Positions 12,458 through 23,348 of a stretch of 64,000 bases of DNA are shown piece by piece. Position 1 is the first letter of the stretch. Every line of letters starts with the position of its first letter. The notes beneath the pieces are model-generated. The model searched no databases. It saw nothing but the letters and a program-made list of their open reading frames with translations, and was not told where the DNA came from. The DNA is taken from the NCBI GenBank assembly GCA_034770075.1, contig CM068377.1, positions 55,608,275 to 55,672,274 on the forward strand. Direction: 5' to 3'. The stretch comes from Aralia elata. Taxonomy: Eukaryota > Streptophyta > Magnoliopsida > Apiales > Araliaceae. A program made the position numbers and the translations under genes.

Positions 12458-12651
12458 CAAGTCCAACAGACATGAGTTGTTTTTAGTCCCTCGGACAAGG
12501 ATCCTTTGACCCTCTTCAAGTCCAGCAGACTTGGAACTCCAATTCACTATGAACTCTTCAAGGCCAGCAGCCTTGGAACACTGTAGACTAAGACCAGCAG
12601 CCTTAGAATCTCTTGTACCCTTTGGTACTCAGTAAGTCTAGCAGACTTGGC
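12458..12651 (-). repeat. Array of five short hairpins with a CAGCA-type loop in the X LTR
   Basis: Copies lie near 12458, 12518, 12558, 12588 and 12633. On the plus strand each reads arm-CAGCA-arm, for example CAAGTC/GACTTG, CAAGGC/GCCTTG and CTAAGAC/GCCTTAG. The arms change together. The one apparent mismatch (A with C on the plus strand) becomes a G-U pair on the minus strand, which is the sense strand of X. The first copy is decayed. The array lies close to the 3' end of the LTR, so probably in U5. Confidence 0.7.
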
Positions 12652-13810
12652 TTGGTTTAGTCACTTAAGACAATGATGCTCTGCCCTCTTTGGTGTGTTG
12701 ATTGTTTGTTGTATTGTGCTACTAAGATGAACTTTGATCTCCTTCATCTTCAGGTACTTAGCAGCAGTTGATGGTCGTCTTCTGAATGTTGCTGATGATT
12801 GTCGTTAAAGCTTTTCTTCTTCTAGTACATAGCAGATGCAGATGATCACCTTCTACTTACTGTTTGAGCTCTTTTAAATAAGCTTAATGCATTCTTGAGC
12901 TTAGCAGTCATGAACACTTGTTGTCTTGTATACAGAACCTTTTCTGTTCTTCATCTTGTCAGCTTACAATGTTCATGGTTGATCACAGAGTTGTTTTTCT
13001 AGATTTGCTTTCAGCTCTAGTTACTCTTGATTTTGGCTTCTTGGTCATTCGACTCTTAGCTCATATGCCAGCCCTTTGGCATACTTTTTATGTTGCAGTG
13101 AAGCTTTTAGCAGATCTGTTCAATCGATGTCCTTGCTCTTGTTTACCACTGACACCCGACACTTTTGATGTATTTTGCCATATATAGACTCCATAATCTT
13201 TTCCGTTTGGAATCCTGTCGTTGCTAGCTTCCCGTTGCAATTCTTCCCGTTGGAGTTTCTCTATCTGCAGACTTCTTTATTGTACCAATGAATATTTTAC
13301 TCCTTGAAGTCTGCTAGTGATGGTTGAGTCAGCATTCATTAACTAGTACCAAGGTAGTGGAGTCATGTGTACTAACTTTTGATGCAGTAAACATGGTTGT
13401 TTGAATCCCACTGAGATTGATTCCTTATTTTGCTCATTTAAGTAATCAGCCGCTCATCTTGGGATAATAAACCTAAGTGCTCTTGATATCTTCAATCCTT
13501 GTTGGCACTATCTTACTCTACGATCAACTGGGTTGTGGTTTATTGTTCCTGATCGTAAGGTTATCTGCTTGCTTCATAATGTAGTCTGTTGCTTCTGATC
13601 GTAGAGTTAGCTACTCGTTTCATAGTGTGGCCTTATGGTCATGCATGATGTGTACTGCCTCGATGCTCGTAAAGTGACTGACTGCACTTGCATTATGCTT
13701 TAATGTGCTTCTTACTATTTTACAGTTTGTGCCTCTTATGCTCTGTGATCTCCATTGAGCTTTACGTTCTCAGAGCATATCTGTTTGAACTTTTGCTTTG
13801 TCTATCTTAT

Positions 13811-14070
13811 CATAGAGGACTACTCTATGTTCTTCAGGTGTTAGCCTTGCAGACTCTTTCTTATCATAGAGGATTGCTCTATGATCTTTAGGTGCAAGCT
13901 CCATTGTTGTAGAGGAATGCTCTGCGTTCTTTAGATATTGTCTCTGCCGTTGTGTCATAGAGGATTGCTCTATGATCTTCTGATGCTTTAGCACTTTCAT
14001 TATAGAGGACTGCACTACTTAATCTTCAGATATTTTCTCTGTTGTTACGTCATAGAGTACTGCTCTATAA
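13811..14070. repeat. Six iterations of a CATAGAG/CTCTATG hairpin unit in the X LTR
   Basis: Units of 44-54 bp start near 13811, 13865, 13909, 13956, 14001 and 14051. Three are perfect: CATAGAG, five bases, CTCTATG. One has compensating or wobble changes (TGTAGAG/CTCTGCG) and two are decayed. The left LTR keeps the last unit near 1066. Confidence 0.75.
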
Positions 14071-15252
14071 TCTTCTGTTGCTTCGCTGAGACTACCAGAG
14101 TACCTCTGTTATCTTTGGCTCAACTCTACGATCACTTGATTTGGCTGGTGCTTTCCTACTCTACGACCTTGTCTTTGGTTTAAGTCGTAGAGTCTTGATA
14201 GATCGTAGAGTGTGTGTTTGAGCTGCCATGTGATCTCTGTTATGGCTTGATGCTTCGGATGCACTCAGAGATCTTTGTTTGTCTGATAGCTCATACTCAG
14301 CTTACTTAGAAGTCCTTATAAAGACTGTTATTTTAACTGAATGTTCAGGCATAGACTGCTCTACGTTGTTGCTCGATTGTAGTTTGTTCATGGGAGTCGT
14401 AGAGTGACAAACTGTATTGACTATACGAACTCATGACAGCTCAACAATTTTCTCTTTACTTTTTCTCTGAGGTGCCTGGCGCACTCTACGATTCCGAGTG
14501 TGCTCTTTGATCCGTCGAGCCTTACTCTACGTTAGCCTGGCAGACATGCTTAACTTTACGTCTGCGACTGATGCGACTGGCCAAGCTTCACTTTACGTTT
14601 GCCTTGCAAGCTCTGCGATGACATGATCAACTCTACGTTTGTTCTTTGATCATGCCAGAGTTACTTTACGATGCCGAGATGAAACTCTGCGCATGCCTGG
14701 CCCAACTCTACGATACTGAGAGTGAGCTTTGTGATTGACCAAGCCTCACTCTACGATAGCTTGGTCCAACTCTACGTTAGTCTGGCAGACTCTGCGATGA
14801 CATGCTAACTGAACTCCAAGCTATCTGTTTGCTCTACGATCCTTCACTGAATGCTTTATGTAGTACTCAACGATCAGTCTGGCCTTTGCTTATTACATAT
14901 ATCATTTCAGCTCATAAGATCAACCTAACAAGTTTGATCTTTTTCTATTCTAAGTCCTTGTATATCAAATGTATTTAAGGACTTTATAATACCTAATGTT
15001 ACAAACATGCTTTGATCAGATAGATATTAATTCAGCTTAGATCAACCTAACATATTTGATCTTTTCATTCTAAGTCCTTATACATATATATTTCATTAAG
15101 GACTTTACAAGGCTTTAATAATATGAATGTTCTTCTAATCATTTTGTCATCAATCAAATCACATATAATGAATAATGGTAATCTTATGCAGATCTTTATA
15201 ACATTCTCCCCCTATGATAATGGACTTAACGATCTCATGCAGATTTCCAACA

Positions 15253-15428
15253 ATTGCATTGTATCTTCCTCTTTAACTTGCACACTTGTAGCTTTTCTTG
15301 ACACTAATGACTCTTCATGGGTAGCATGATCTTCTTCAACTTCTACCTCCCTCGGTTGTACTCGTTCTCTATACGCTTTAGGAGTGTCTTGTGATTGTCT
15401 CCAATGCGACTCCAACCTGTCTACCCAC
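15253..15428 (-). pseudogene. Z gag relic, 3' part, between X and Y
   Basis: This minus-strand open stretch (LESHWRQSQ... to ...VKEEDTMQ) is bounded by the X insertion at 15252 and the Y insertion at 15428. It continues in the same frame from the segment at 61803-62190 once one CCCAC copy is discounted. It is rich in Glu, Arg and Gln, like the linker after a Ty3/gypsy gag domain. On its own it carries no diagnostic motif; the call depends on its continuity with the other half. Confidence 0.6.
15424..15428. repeat. Target-site duplication CCCAC, left copy (Y composite)
   Basis: CCCAC at 15424-15428 precedes the Y1 LTR start, and CCCAC at 61803-61807 follows the Y2 LTR start. No CCCAC flanks the inner ends of Y1 or Y2. 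Confidence 0.8.
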
Positions 15429-17426
15429 TGTAGACACCCAAATTTTGCGCTTCGTATACTAACCCTGACAGTAGGGCAAAATCGTCAATTAACCCAGCCT
15501 ACGAGACGAAAGGTCGACATAAGTACAAACACTCAAAACCACCACAACGACTTGCAATCAAAGCCGACACGACGACGGGCGAAACAAGCAACCATGAATG
15601 ATGTGGCGCGTTTCCCAGCGGTTCCCGGACTGTAAAATACAAGCCTTTCAACGAAAACCGATGATACGACACGAGAATCGAGGGGCGGTACAAAAATCAA
15701 GAAAATTAGCCCAGCCAGCCGCGGATTGATCTGCGGCCAATGATTAAAATAAACTAAAGTGCGCGCGGCAGGCGCGGAGAAACCAAGGCCAGCCGCAGAT
15801 CAATCTGCGGCCAGCCACAGATCAATCTGCGGCTGCCCTTGGCCAGCCTTTATCAGCTCATTTCTTCATTCGGATACAGGAGGTTGACAGCAGCAGAAAA
15901 GAAAGAAGGAAGGAGAGGAAGAACAGCAAAAAATAGCAGCGAGAAAGGAGAGAAAAGAGAGAAAAAAAGTGAGGATTTATACCCTTTTGCTAGATTGTAT
16001 CACATATATTTTCTACTCTATTCAATATACGAGTTTATACGAATCGTGGTATCATTTGCAAGGTGAAAAGCCCTCTTTTATAGCATTTTTGGTATATCAT
16101 TTTGTTAAGATTTTGGTCATTTGGGTTACATTAAATGTAATTTTTCTTGTATATTGTTGAGGATACATGGATTAGGGATTTTAATGAGGGTTCCAACGGA
16201 ACAAAATTCTTCCTAATGACCCGATGATATCCATTTGGTGAATTTTAGCTTGTTTAATTTTGTACTGTCCATTTTGTGGGTGTGCGGAAATTGTGGATGT
16301 GAGCCTAGGAACGCGACCCCGTGGTCCAAATCCGATGATGGACATTTTTGGATGTATGTAGCCGGGTTGATGTATTCGTTATTGTAAATATATAATTGTC
16401 GGGCCTTAAAACGATATCAAATCAAAAATCGGGTTTAAGGCCCCGTAATAGTGAAATATGCGATTGTGGGCGTTGGGGTTATTTTGATGGCTTACATGCC
16501 CATGAATAGCCCCCACGCATTTTAATGCTTGATTTGATTTGCGACACAAAAAATGATTTCAAAGCTAAATGATGAATATTTCCATAAAATCAATCAAATT
16601 AGGTTATTAGCATCACGAGGCTTAAAATTAGAAATGCTAATGAATGTCGATTCCTATTTAACGAGAAGGCTAAAGAAAGTCATTTTCAAAACAGCACAAA
16701 AATGGTTTTATAAAAATAAATGACGTTTTATTAAACCGTTGTGCATAGGGTTAAAGAGATCCTAGAAGTTGCCCGTCACTTTATTTACGAAAGCAACGTA
16801 TAGGTCTCGATTCCTATTTTGACGACGGTTTAAAAAACTCTTTTGCCAAAACGACTCCTAATGAACAATCTCACAGCTTTTGACAATTAAAATCAAACCT
16901 TTCTCACAAAAATAAATAACAATGCTTTCTCGTATAAGCCGGAAGACATTCTAAGGCATTCTCAAAATAAAACACAACTTTTCATAAAAATCCAAATGGT
17001 TTTTCATGCAAAACTCACTACAACATTCACATAGGCACACACACGCGTGCACACACACATTTTAAGAATTAAAGGATAAGAAAAGCATCAAGATTACGAT
17101 AACTGTGTTTCACGGAAGTCGGGGGTGCCTAACACCTTCCCCTCGCTTAAGCAAGCCCCCGAACTCTATGAATCTCGGTTTGCAGACCAATTAATTCGGA
17201 GTCAAATATGAGCCAGCGATTTACGAAAATAAAACTCGGATGAGTTGGTACATCCATTTCAAATATACCAACTGGCGACTCTGGTCAATTGGCTCATCAT
17301 AAAAAACGATCTTTCAAAACCCCGTCGACATTAATGCTGACCTTTTCCAAAAACAATTATCTAATAAAAGGCTAAAATTGGAAAGGGTAATAATCACCAA
17401 AGGAACGATTCTTCCCGGCGTCGACA
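15429..17426 (+). repeat. Y1 5' LTR
   Basis: TGTAGACACCC...GGCGTCGACA, 1998 bp. It contains three GCCGCAGAT/ATCTGCGGC palindromes (about 15717-15838). It also has a purine-rich stretch before GAGGATTTATACCC, and a CA/CG microsatellite near 17035-17060. Near its end (about 17272-17282) it carries ACTGGCGACTCT, a copy of the start of the element's own primer site. The conserved 60-80-residue frames in the LTR (for example 15839-16066) overlap purine-rich DNA and are unlikely to be genes. Confidence 0.9.
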
Positions 17427-17428
17427 AC

Positions 17429-17447
17429 TGGCGACTCTACTGGGGAC
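17429..17447 (+). other. Y1 primer binding site (tRNA-Arg-type)
   Basis: TGGCGACTCTACTGGGGAC lies two bases after the LTR end. The Y2 copy reads TGGCGACTCCGCTGGGGAC. This matches the primer site type reported for Tat/Ogre elements; the tRNA assignment is from memory of the family. Confidence 0.75.
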
Positions 17448-18130
17448 ATTAGAGGGCTTAAGCCGCGTTCAAATCTTGATGCTGTCATATCCTTTAAAAT
17501 TTATGAATGTGTATGTGTGTGCGACATTTTGACCTGTTTTACTTGTTATTGTGTGAATGTGTGTTTTTGTCCAATGAATGAATGATTGAATGGAATTGTT
17601 TTACTTCAAAGTAATCATATGCATACGGTGAGGACGATGAATGTGAATGTATGTTGAGAGTGTACCTCCTCTTGAGGCGAACCCGTCGGTTGCTTATTAC
17701 TGGACTCGAAGGGGCTGCTCCCCGGATATGGCACAGGAAACGCACCACCCAGATCTGCTCCAATCGAAAGGATTCAGACGAGTAGATTGCGAAGATTTGG
17801 GGACCTTCATGCCGAAAAGCCCGCGAGAGTAACCCTAGGGTAGGTCAGCCTCTGATAAACCTAACGAAAGGGAAGCTTCTTCATGCCCTTTTATCGTTCA
17901 GTGAAATAAATAAATGTCATGTAAATGGCATACAACTGTCATACCGTCATCATCGTAATAAATATGTCCTGTATCATGTGATTACGTCACCTGCACATAT
18001 AAAGAGAATGCTGACATGGTTTTGCAGGAAGGCAATCCATACCACGTACCAAGGTTTTCTAAAACTTCTAAATAATATCCTGTCATCAAACACTGACCTT
18101 GTTTTGCAAGATAAGATTAAAGAACCTAAA

Positions 18131-18166
<36 letters not shown>

Positions 18167-18317
18167 CATGCATCAGTGTTGACATGCATCTGCCAACTTG
18201 TAACTGGCACAGTACTAAACTACGACCCTTGTTTGTTTTGCGAGATTGCCCCTAGGACCCAACTAAGAGGCCGTAAAGTCCATACTCCATCCATCCAAAT
18301 GGCAGAAGCCGGTAACC
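17448..18317 (+). other. Y1 leader region
   Basis: No recognised domain. A 61-codon frame at 17647-17832 is conserved in Y2 (59582-59397) with only a few differences, but the DNA between the copies is conserved to a similar degree, so this is not evidence of coding. An AAT trinucleotide microsatellite lies at about 18129-18166; in Y2 it is shorter and T-rich. Confidence 0.6.
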
Positions 18318-18805
18318 ATGAAATTACAGTTCTACCACTCCAACAATACGGCTGAATACGAGGGATGCATCCTAGGACTGAGATTAGCCCTGGGAATGGG
18401 AATCAAAAGGATGATAGTAGTTGGAGACTCCGAATTGGTCATCCGGCAGGCCATGGGAATATACAGCACCAAAGGGCTTCGGCGATTGCCCTACCATCGC
18501 CTCATCATCAAACTTGCCAAACAATTCGAAGATATTGCCTTTCGGCACGTTCCCATAAATCAAAATGACTTCGCGGATACTCTAGCCACACTGGCTTCCC
18601 TGATTCACACATCACGGTACGAGACGAGCTTTAAGGGGGAAATTGCGGTACAGACTTGTCCGGCCTATGAGGATCAGATCGGAGAGATCTCCCATAGTGA
18701 CACCCCTCCTAAATGGGCTTGGTATCAAAACATTAAAGAGTTCCTTCGAGACAGCTCCTCTCCCGAAAATGCAGATCTGACCGAGGAAAGAGAATCCAAA
18801 GATGG
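18318..18805 (+). pseudogene. Y1: archaeal-type RNase H relic of Tat/Ogre pol
   Basis: The frame contains NNTAEYEGCILGLRLALGMG, then VVGDSELVIRQ, then RHVPINQNDFADTLATLASL. These are the central and C-terminal motifs of the second RNase H found in Tat-lineage pol, including the catalytic-type E and D positions. The N-terminal strand with the first Asp is missing. The domain normally lies between RNase H and integrase; here it follows the leader directly, so gag, protease, RT and the first RNase H are absent upstream. The Y2 copy has the same 5' truncation. B is inserted in the Y2 copy at the position equivalent to 18752. Confidence 0.8.
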
Positions 18806-19100
18806 GCAGTGAAATTCTTCCTAAGCGGAGACGATTTGCATAAATGGGACCTAGCTACGAGACTGCTGAGATATCTGGAAGCCGAAGAAGCCCACAGATT
18901 AATGAACGAAGTCATGGCGATGTGTGCGGAGCCCATATGAGCAGAACATTTTTGGCAAAGAAAATCATGTGAACGGGACACTATTGGCTAACCATGAAAA
19001 CTGACTGGGATACTCATGTCAGGAAATGCCATCAATGCCAGATCCATGCCAATGCGATCCATGCACCTCCTAATGAGCTCCATTGCTTGACCTCATCGTG
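18806..19100 (+). pseudogene. Y1: integrase N-terminal (zinc-binding) relic
   Basis: The frame continues from the RNase H relic as KFFLSGDDLHKWDLATRLLR, then LEAEEAHRLMNEV. After a one-base frame change it reads AHMSRTFLAKKI, then a stop, then GHYWLTMKTDW, then RKCHQCQIHANAIH. The His and CxxC pairs fit the H2C2 zinc-binding head of Ty3/gypsy integrase. The catalytic core is absent; the homology stops near NELHCLTSSW. Confidence 0.75.
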
Positions 19101-19298
19101 GCCAGTTGGACCGTGCAGCAGGTGATATCCAGGAAGGGGTAAATCCAGGAGTATGGCAGTGAATCCCGGCCAGTAGAAGATCAATGGGTTTTAAAATTCT
19201 GAGTTTTATTTCAAATCCCTGCACGCTCATATCATTTTGTCATGTTATCCAAAAAGAAGATCATGTGCTGAAATGTTTTATATATATGACAAGCATTT

Positions 19299-20080
19299 TT
19301 GTTTTATGTCAGGTACCCCGATTTGAGGCATTCTAGCCTGACAAGCAATAGGCCAAATTTGAAGGAGGATCACGATTTTGGTATAGAGCTAGATTTCGAT
19401 CTGATGGGGATTGAGCAGGACGAGACAGATATCGACAATACGCCTAGCGAGATCAAAGGATGGGTCGAAGATAAACCCAAACCCGACTTAGACCAAACCA
19501 TTGCCATCAAACATCAGAACCCCTAATGATCACAAAGAACCCGGAGTAGGGGCAAATTCGACCACACAAAAAAATAGTCGAGTTGTTGAACCTGTATGGA
19601 GATATGTTCGCTTGGTCCCGTGGCGACGTGATTGGATTGTCCACAGACGTTGTAGGACATCGACTGCCCATCAAGGAGGGTTTCCGACCAGTTAAGCAAA
19701 AGTTGAGAACGTTGAAGCCTGAATAGAGGTTGAAAGTAAAGGACGAGATTATCAAGCGGTTTAAAGCAGGAATCATCACGGTGTCTATTTACCCTGAATG
19801 GCTTTCCGACAGAATCCCAGTACCACAGCCTGGAGGAGAAGTAAGGGGCCGCATCGACTATAGAAATCTGAACGATGCCCTCAAGGAGGAGATACACGAA
19901 AAATTCAAGATCAAACATTTTGATTCGGTCATTTATCAGCCCAAGATGAATGGGGCAGTGGGGGCTGCAAATAAAACACAAAGACGATCATGGGAAGAAT
20001 GTCTGCCAATCATCGGGGATGGCCGGATTTATTGTCGCTCACCCTGTTTGCCTATCGAACCTCAGTTCGCACATTTGTAG
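19299..20080 (+). pseudogene. Y1: RT N-terminus fused to integrase C-terminal part
   Basis: In shifting frames this reads an acidic linker (MGIEQDETDID), then YGDMFAWSRGDVIGL, then a RT N-terminal block (VKDEIIKRFKAGIIT, then RIDYRNLNDA). It then switches directly to HFDSVIYQPKMNGAVGAANK, which matches the post-catalytic part of integrase. The RT catalytic block, both RNase H domains and the integrase core between them are missing. The same fusion point exists in Y2, where 202 residues remain open (46050-45442). In Y1 a TAG interrupts it after LKPE. Confidence 0.75.
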
Positions 20081-20330
20081 GGGCAACCCCTTACGCATCT
20101 CCCGGGCATACGACAAGAGGGTACGATCTCGGAAATTCAAAGTAAACGATTTATTCCTCAAAAGGATCGCGCCCTGCCAAGACGAAGCTAAGGGGAATTT
20201 CGCTCTGAATTAAAAGGAGCCGTCGCGATAAAAAAGTCCTCTCTGGGGGAGCCCTCATCTTACAAGGAATGGACGGGAAGGCGTTCCCTAGCCCGTTAAT
20301 TCTGACTCTGTGAAACAACTCTGTGATCTA
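20081..20330 (+). pseudogene. Y1: tail of the Tat-type integrase
   Basis: Broken frames give YDKRVRSRKFKVNDLFLKRI, then after a stop a GGALIL-like and FPSPVNSDSVKQL-like tail. This is the usual end of pol in Tat elements. Several stops and frame changes show that it is dead. Confidence 0.65.
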
Positions 20331-21952
20331 AAAAAAAATCTCAAAAATCAAAAATCCCCCAAACCTTTCAACAAGTCAAAGGACCGGATCTTTTGTCAGC
20401 CCAGCGAGATACCGATGCAACCAGTACGAGGGAGATCACAAGAAAAGCAACTTAACACTGGGGCATTTATCAACTACCCAGGAAATGATGACGTGCAAAT
20501 TGGCACCCATGCAACAATCCCATCAACATGCACCATCATCATCAAATGCTACCTCATGTCAATTCAATATTCAACGATACGATCATCTGGCATTTGTCAA
20601 GCATAGTTTTCCCGGGACACGATGACCCGCGTGAAAGGGGATTTTATTTGACTTGATAGCAATCGGATTAATTCTGACAAGCAACCGTGGAGCACGATCG
20701 TGAGTATGATTAGACGAGGAAAGCTATTCAACCTTTTGATCGGGTACAAAGCCTTAATTCAAAGCAACGTTTGTGACAGAATCGACCTCATGTGCTAGTC
20801 TTCACTTTGCATTTGCACGAACTTTCAGTTATGGGGTATAAAACTATGACGACGTTGATGGCAATTAACACGTAGTCAGACAGTCAATAATTATCAAGCT
20901 ACTATCAAGAAGTCAGACGATAAAAGATTATCAAGCTAATGTCTCGAATCGTGGCCTGGGTTATTCGAGTAATTAAGCCCGAGGGGTGTCTCTACACCTA
21001 GTGCCCTAAAGCCATCTGGTTTGGGAGTCGCTGGCCCAACACACATTACATGGGTAACTCAGAGCCTAAGAAAACGAGCATTACAGTAGAGGAGGCCCGA
21101 GCAGATTCGAATCGTGGCATGGGCTACTCGAGTAACAAAGCCTAAGGGGTGTCTCTGCATCTGGTGCCCTAAAACCGTCTGGTTTGGGAGTCACCGGCCT
21201 AACACTCGCTACATGGGTAACTCAAGCCTAAGAAAACGAATCTTGCGCAAGGTCAAGCAAAGAATGAATGGTGCAGACCACCAACTTGTCTCGAACCGTG
21301 GCCTTTGTTACTCGAGTAAATAAACTCGAAGGGGTGTCTGTACACCTAATGCCCCAAAACCGTCTGGTTTGGGAGTCATTGGTCCAAAACTCGTTAAATG
21401 GGTAACTTTGAATAGCCTAAGAAAATGAGACAAGTGAAGTGGGCTAATAAAGAGAAAAGATAATACGAAAAACTCTCGGCCTTAAACAAGAAGTCATGGA
21501 AGAAAAACCCCTACTAAATGCTGCATCGCACAGTGCATTTGTCATATGACGTCAATCCTGCTAAGAACGTTGTCGAGAATGGAGACAGAATACCTTTGAC
21601 GAGGGAAGGTAGTTCTTTTGAATTCGACCTTATTCACGTACAATGACCATGAATGCTTGAAGGTGTTCTTACGATTTCATAACTCGTTAAATAGAAAATC
21701 ATCAACTCACGAGGGATTGAAAATAACTTCCAATCTAGTACATTCACAGTTCACAACTCGCTAGATTGTGCGATCAACAGATATTCAATTTCATGTGCTT
21801 TAACTGCATTTACTCTTTTGTCGAGATTATAATATCTTTGTGTTGAACTAACACCAACGGCCCGAGCCTTCAAGTTTTGGCATTTGTTAGTCGTCTGATA
21901 TGCAGGATCTTGCAGAGCTGTGGATAACTCAGCACGGTCAACATCGCGAGTT
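20331..21952 (+). repeat. Y1 3' untranslated region with three diverged tandem repeats
   Basis: At about 20940-21425 a unit of roughly 165-185 bp occurs three times. Each has CGAATCGTGGC or CGAACCGTGGC, a TTACTCGAG-like word, GGGGTGTCT, GGTTTGGGAGTC, ATGGGTAAC and CTAAGAAAA in the same order. The Y2 counterpart is 44150-44690. The remainder has no recognisable gene. Element A is inserted at 21953. Confidence 0.7.
21948..21952. repeat. Target-site duplication GAGTT, left copy (A)
   Basis: GAGTT at 21948-21952 and at 31374-31378 flanks A. Y2 has the uninterrupted site at about 43670-43695. Confidence 0.95.
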
Positions 21953-23348
21953 TGGGAGCTGTCGTTTTACACTCCAAAATTAATACCTTACTAACACTCT
22001 ACTAGCACAAAACTTAGTATAATGACAAGCAAGGATCGATCCCACAGAGAAGTGAATTAATCTTTTACTTATTCTAACATTCCTATTATTTCTATTAATG
22101 AGGGGTTTTTGAGTTTGATTCACTAAACTAACAAAAGTAATTAAGAATGATCAATGAATAAAAAGCTTCAGTTCTTCAGTTCAGTATCACCTTATCACAA
22201 TTATGGGAAAATCAAGTTTAACAATATTTATCCTTCAATGAGACTAATAACCCTAGATAACCGCAATCGCTAATTATCCGCAATTCTCCTTATGTGTAAA
22301 TCTAATGTGACAATCGCCTCAAGAGACTCTAACTATCATATAACCTAGAACTATCAGTCTAGATTTAATATAACAGCAGGATAAAGAATAAGAGAATTAG
22401 GTTATTCCAAGCAACAATTGCACAATCAGGAATTATTTAACTTGCCTTCTAATAATCTTAATAATATCCAAAAGCTTGTCCACAATCAGATACTATCAAT
22501 TGCTACCTATGATCAGACATAATATCGTTTACTTAATACTATATCTTAATCTAGCAGATGGTATCAATCAAATTAATTCAATTGGCCAAATCAAATCAAA
22601 AGATTAGATAACATATAATCAATTAAAAACAGATTATCAGAATAAATCTCATGCAAGAAGGAATAAATAAATAAAACCTGATTAAACCATTAATTATGAA
22701 AAAGGTTCAACATCCCTTAGAACTGAAAGTAAGAGTTTAGCCTGACATGCCTTCAATCTCCTCCTATTAGAGTTACAATTGTAGTTGCCAAGATACCCCT
22801 CTAGAAAAATAGAATAAGATATATATAAGTCCTCAAGTTCCTACTTAGAGTTTCCTTCTTACTATCTGATCATAATGAATAGAATCCTCTTCCGAATCAA
22901 CTTCCTTTTCCTCCTTCAACTGGCCTTTAGTACTCAAAAACGCCAACTAGCGCCGCTAGCGCTGTCCCAAGCGCTGCTAGCGCTACTATGTAGTGTGCTC
23001 AAGTTGTGCCTAGCGCTGATGGCGCTTGGCTTGTGAAGGATTGAGCGCTGTTGGCGCTGTTAGCGCTGCTGGCGCTGTGTTGGGCGCTGCTGGCGCTGGT
23101 GTGCAGTGTCTGGTGGTGTGTGTAGCGCTGCTAGCGCTGCCACTAGCGCTGCTGGCGCTAGCCCTAGTCCTCGAATTTACAAAAATGCCACCATGTGTAT
23201 TTTAAGCTCCAATTTTCCATCTTTTTCCACTTTTGACCTTGAATTCTCCTGAAATCAATAAATAACCTAATAAGTGCATATACACAATAAAACACGCAAT
23301 AAACTAGATATAAAGGAATAAAAATAAATGAATAATATGCACTTATCA
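21953..23348 (-). repeat. A 3' LTR
   Basis: On the minus strand it runs TGATAAGTGC...CGACAGCTCCCA. It carries a cluster of paired GCGC boxes (22950-23165). It is virtually identical to the LTR at 29978-31373. Confidence 0.95.

Larger units (their letters stand above)
1057..15252 (-). mobile_element. X: long-LTR copia-like, apparently non-autonomous element
   Basis: The element is read right to left: 5' LTR 15252-12086, primer site 12083-12073, internal region 12085-6607, purine tract, 3' LTR from 6606. TG...CA ends, the TGTTGGAAATCTGCATGAG start, AGGGGGAGAA tract and iMet-like primer site are typical of Ty1/copia elements, with Maximus/SIRE as the best guess. No gag, protease, RT or integrase motif is visible in 5.5 kb of internal sequence, so it probably moved in trans. 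The right end abuts the Z gag relic; the left flank and second target copy are outside the window. T1 and T2 interrupt its left LTR. Confidence 0.65.
12086..15252 (-). repeat. X right (5') LTR, intact, 3.17 kb
   Basis: On the minus strand it runs from TGTTGGAAATCTGC (15252) to CCCCGGGAACTAACA (12086). It matches 1057-1497 plus 5832-6606 over its U3-side 1.2 kb. It contains three kinds of internal repeat: CAAGTC-type hairpins (12458-12651), CATAGAG/CTCTATG hairpins (13811-14070) and CTCTACG boxes (about 13510-14840). The short frames within it are not conserved in any visible way. Confidence 0.85.

Noticed and set aside
12918..13187. An 89-codon hydrophobic plus-strand frame in the X LTR
   Set aside because: It lies within an LTR, opposite to the element's strand, and has no homologous support in the other LTR inside the window.
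15839..16066. Conserved 75-codon frame in the Y LTRs (also 34621-34872 and 61393-61166)
   Set aside because: Conservation is no better than that of the flanking LTR DNA, the start codon differs between copies, and the content follows a purine-rich stretch.
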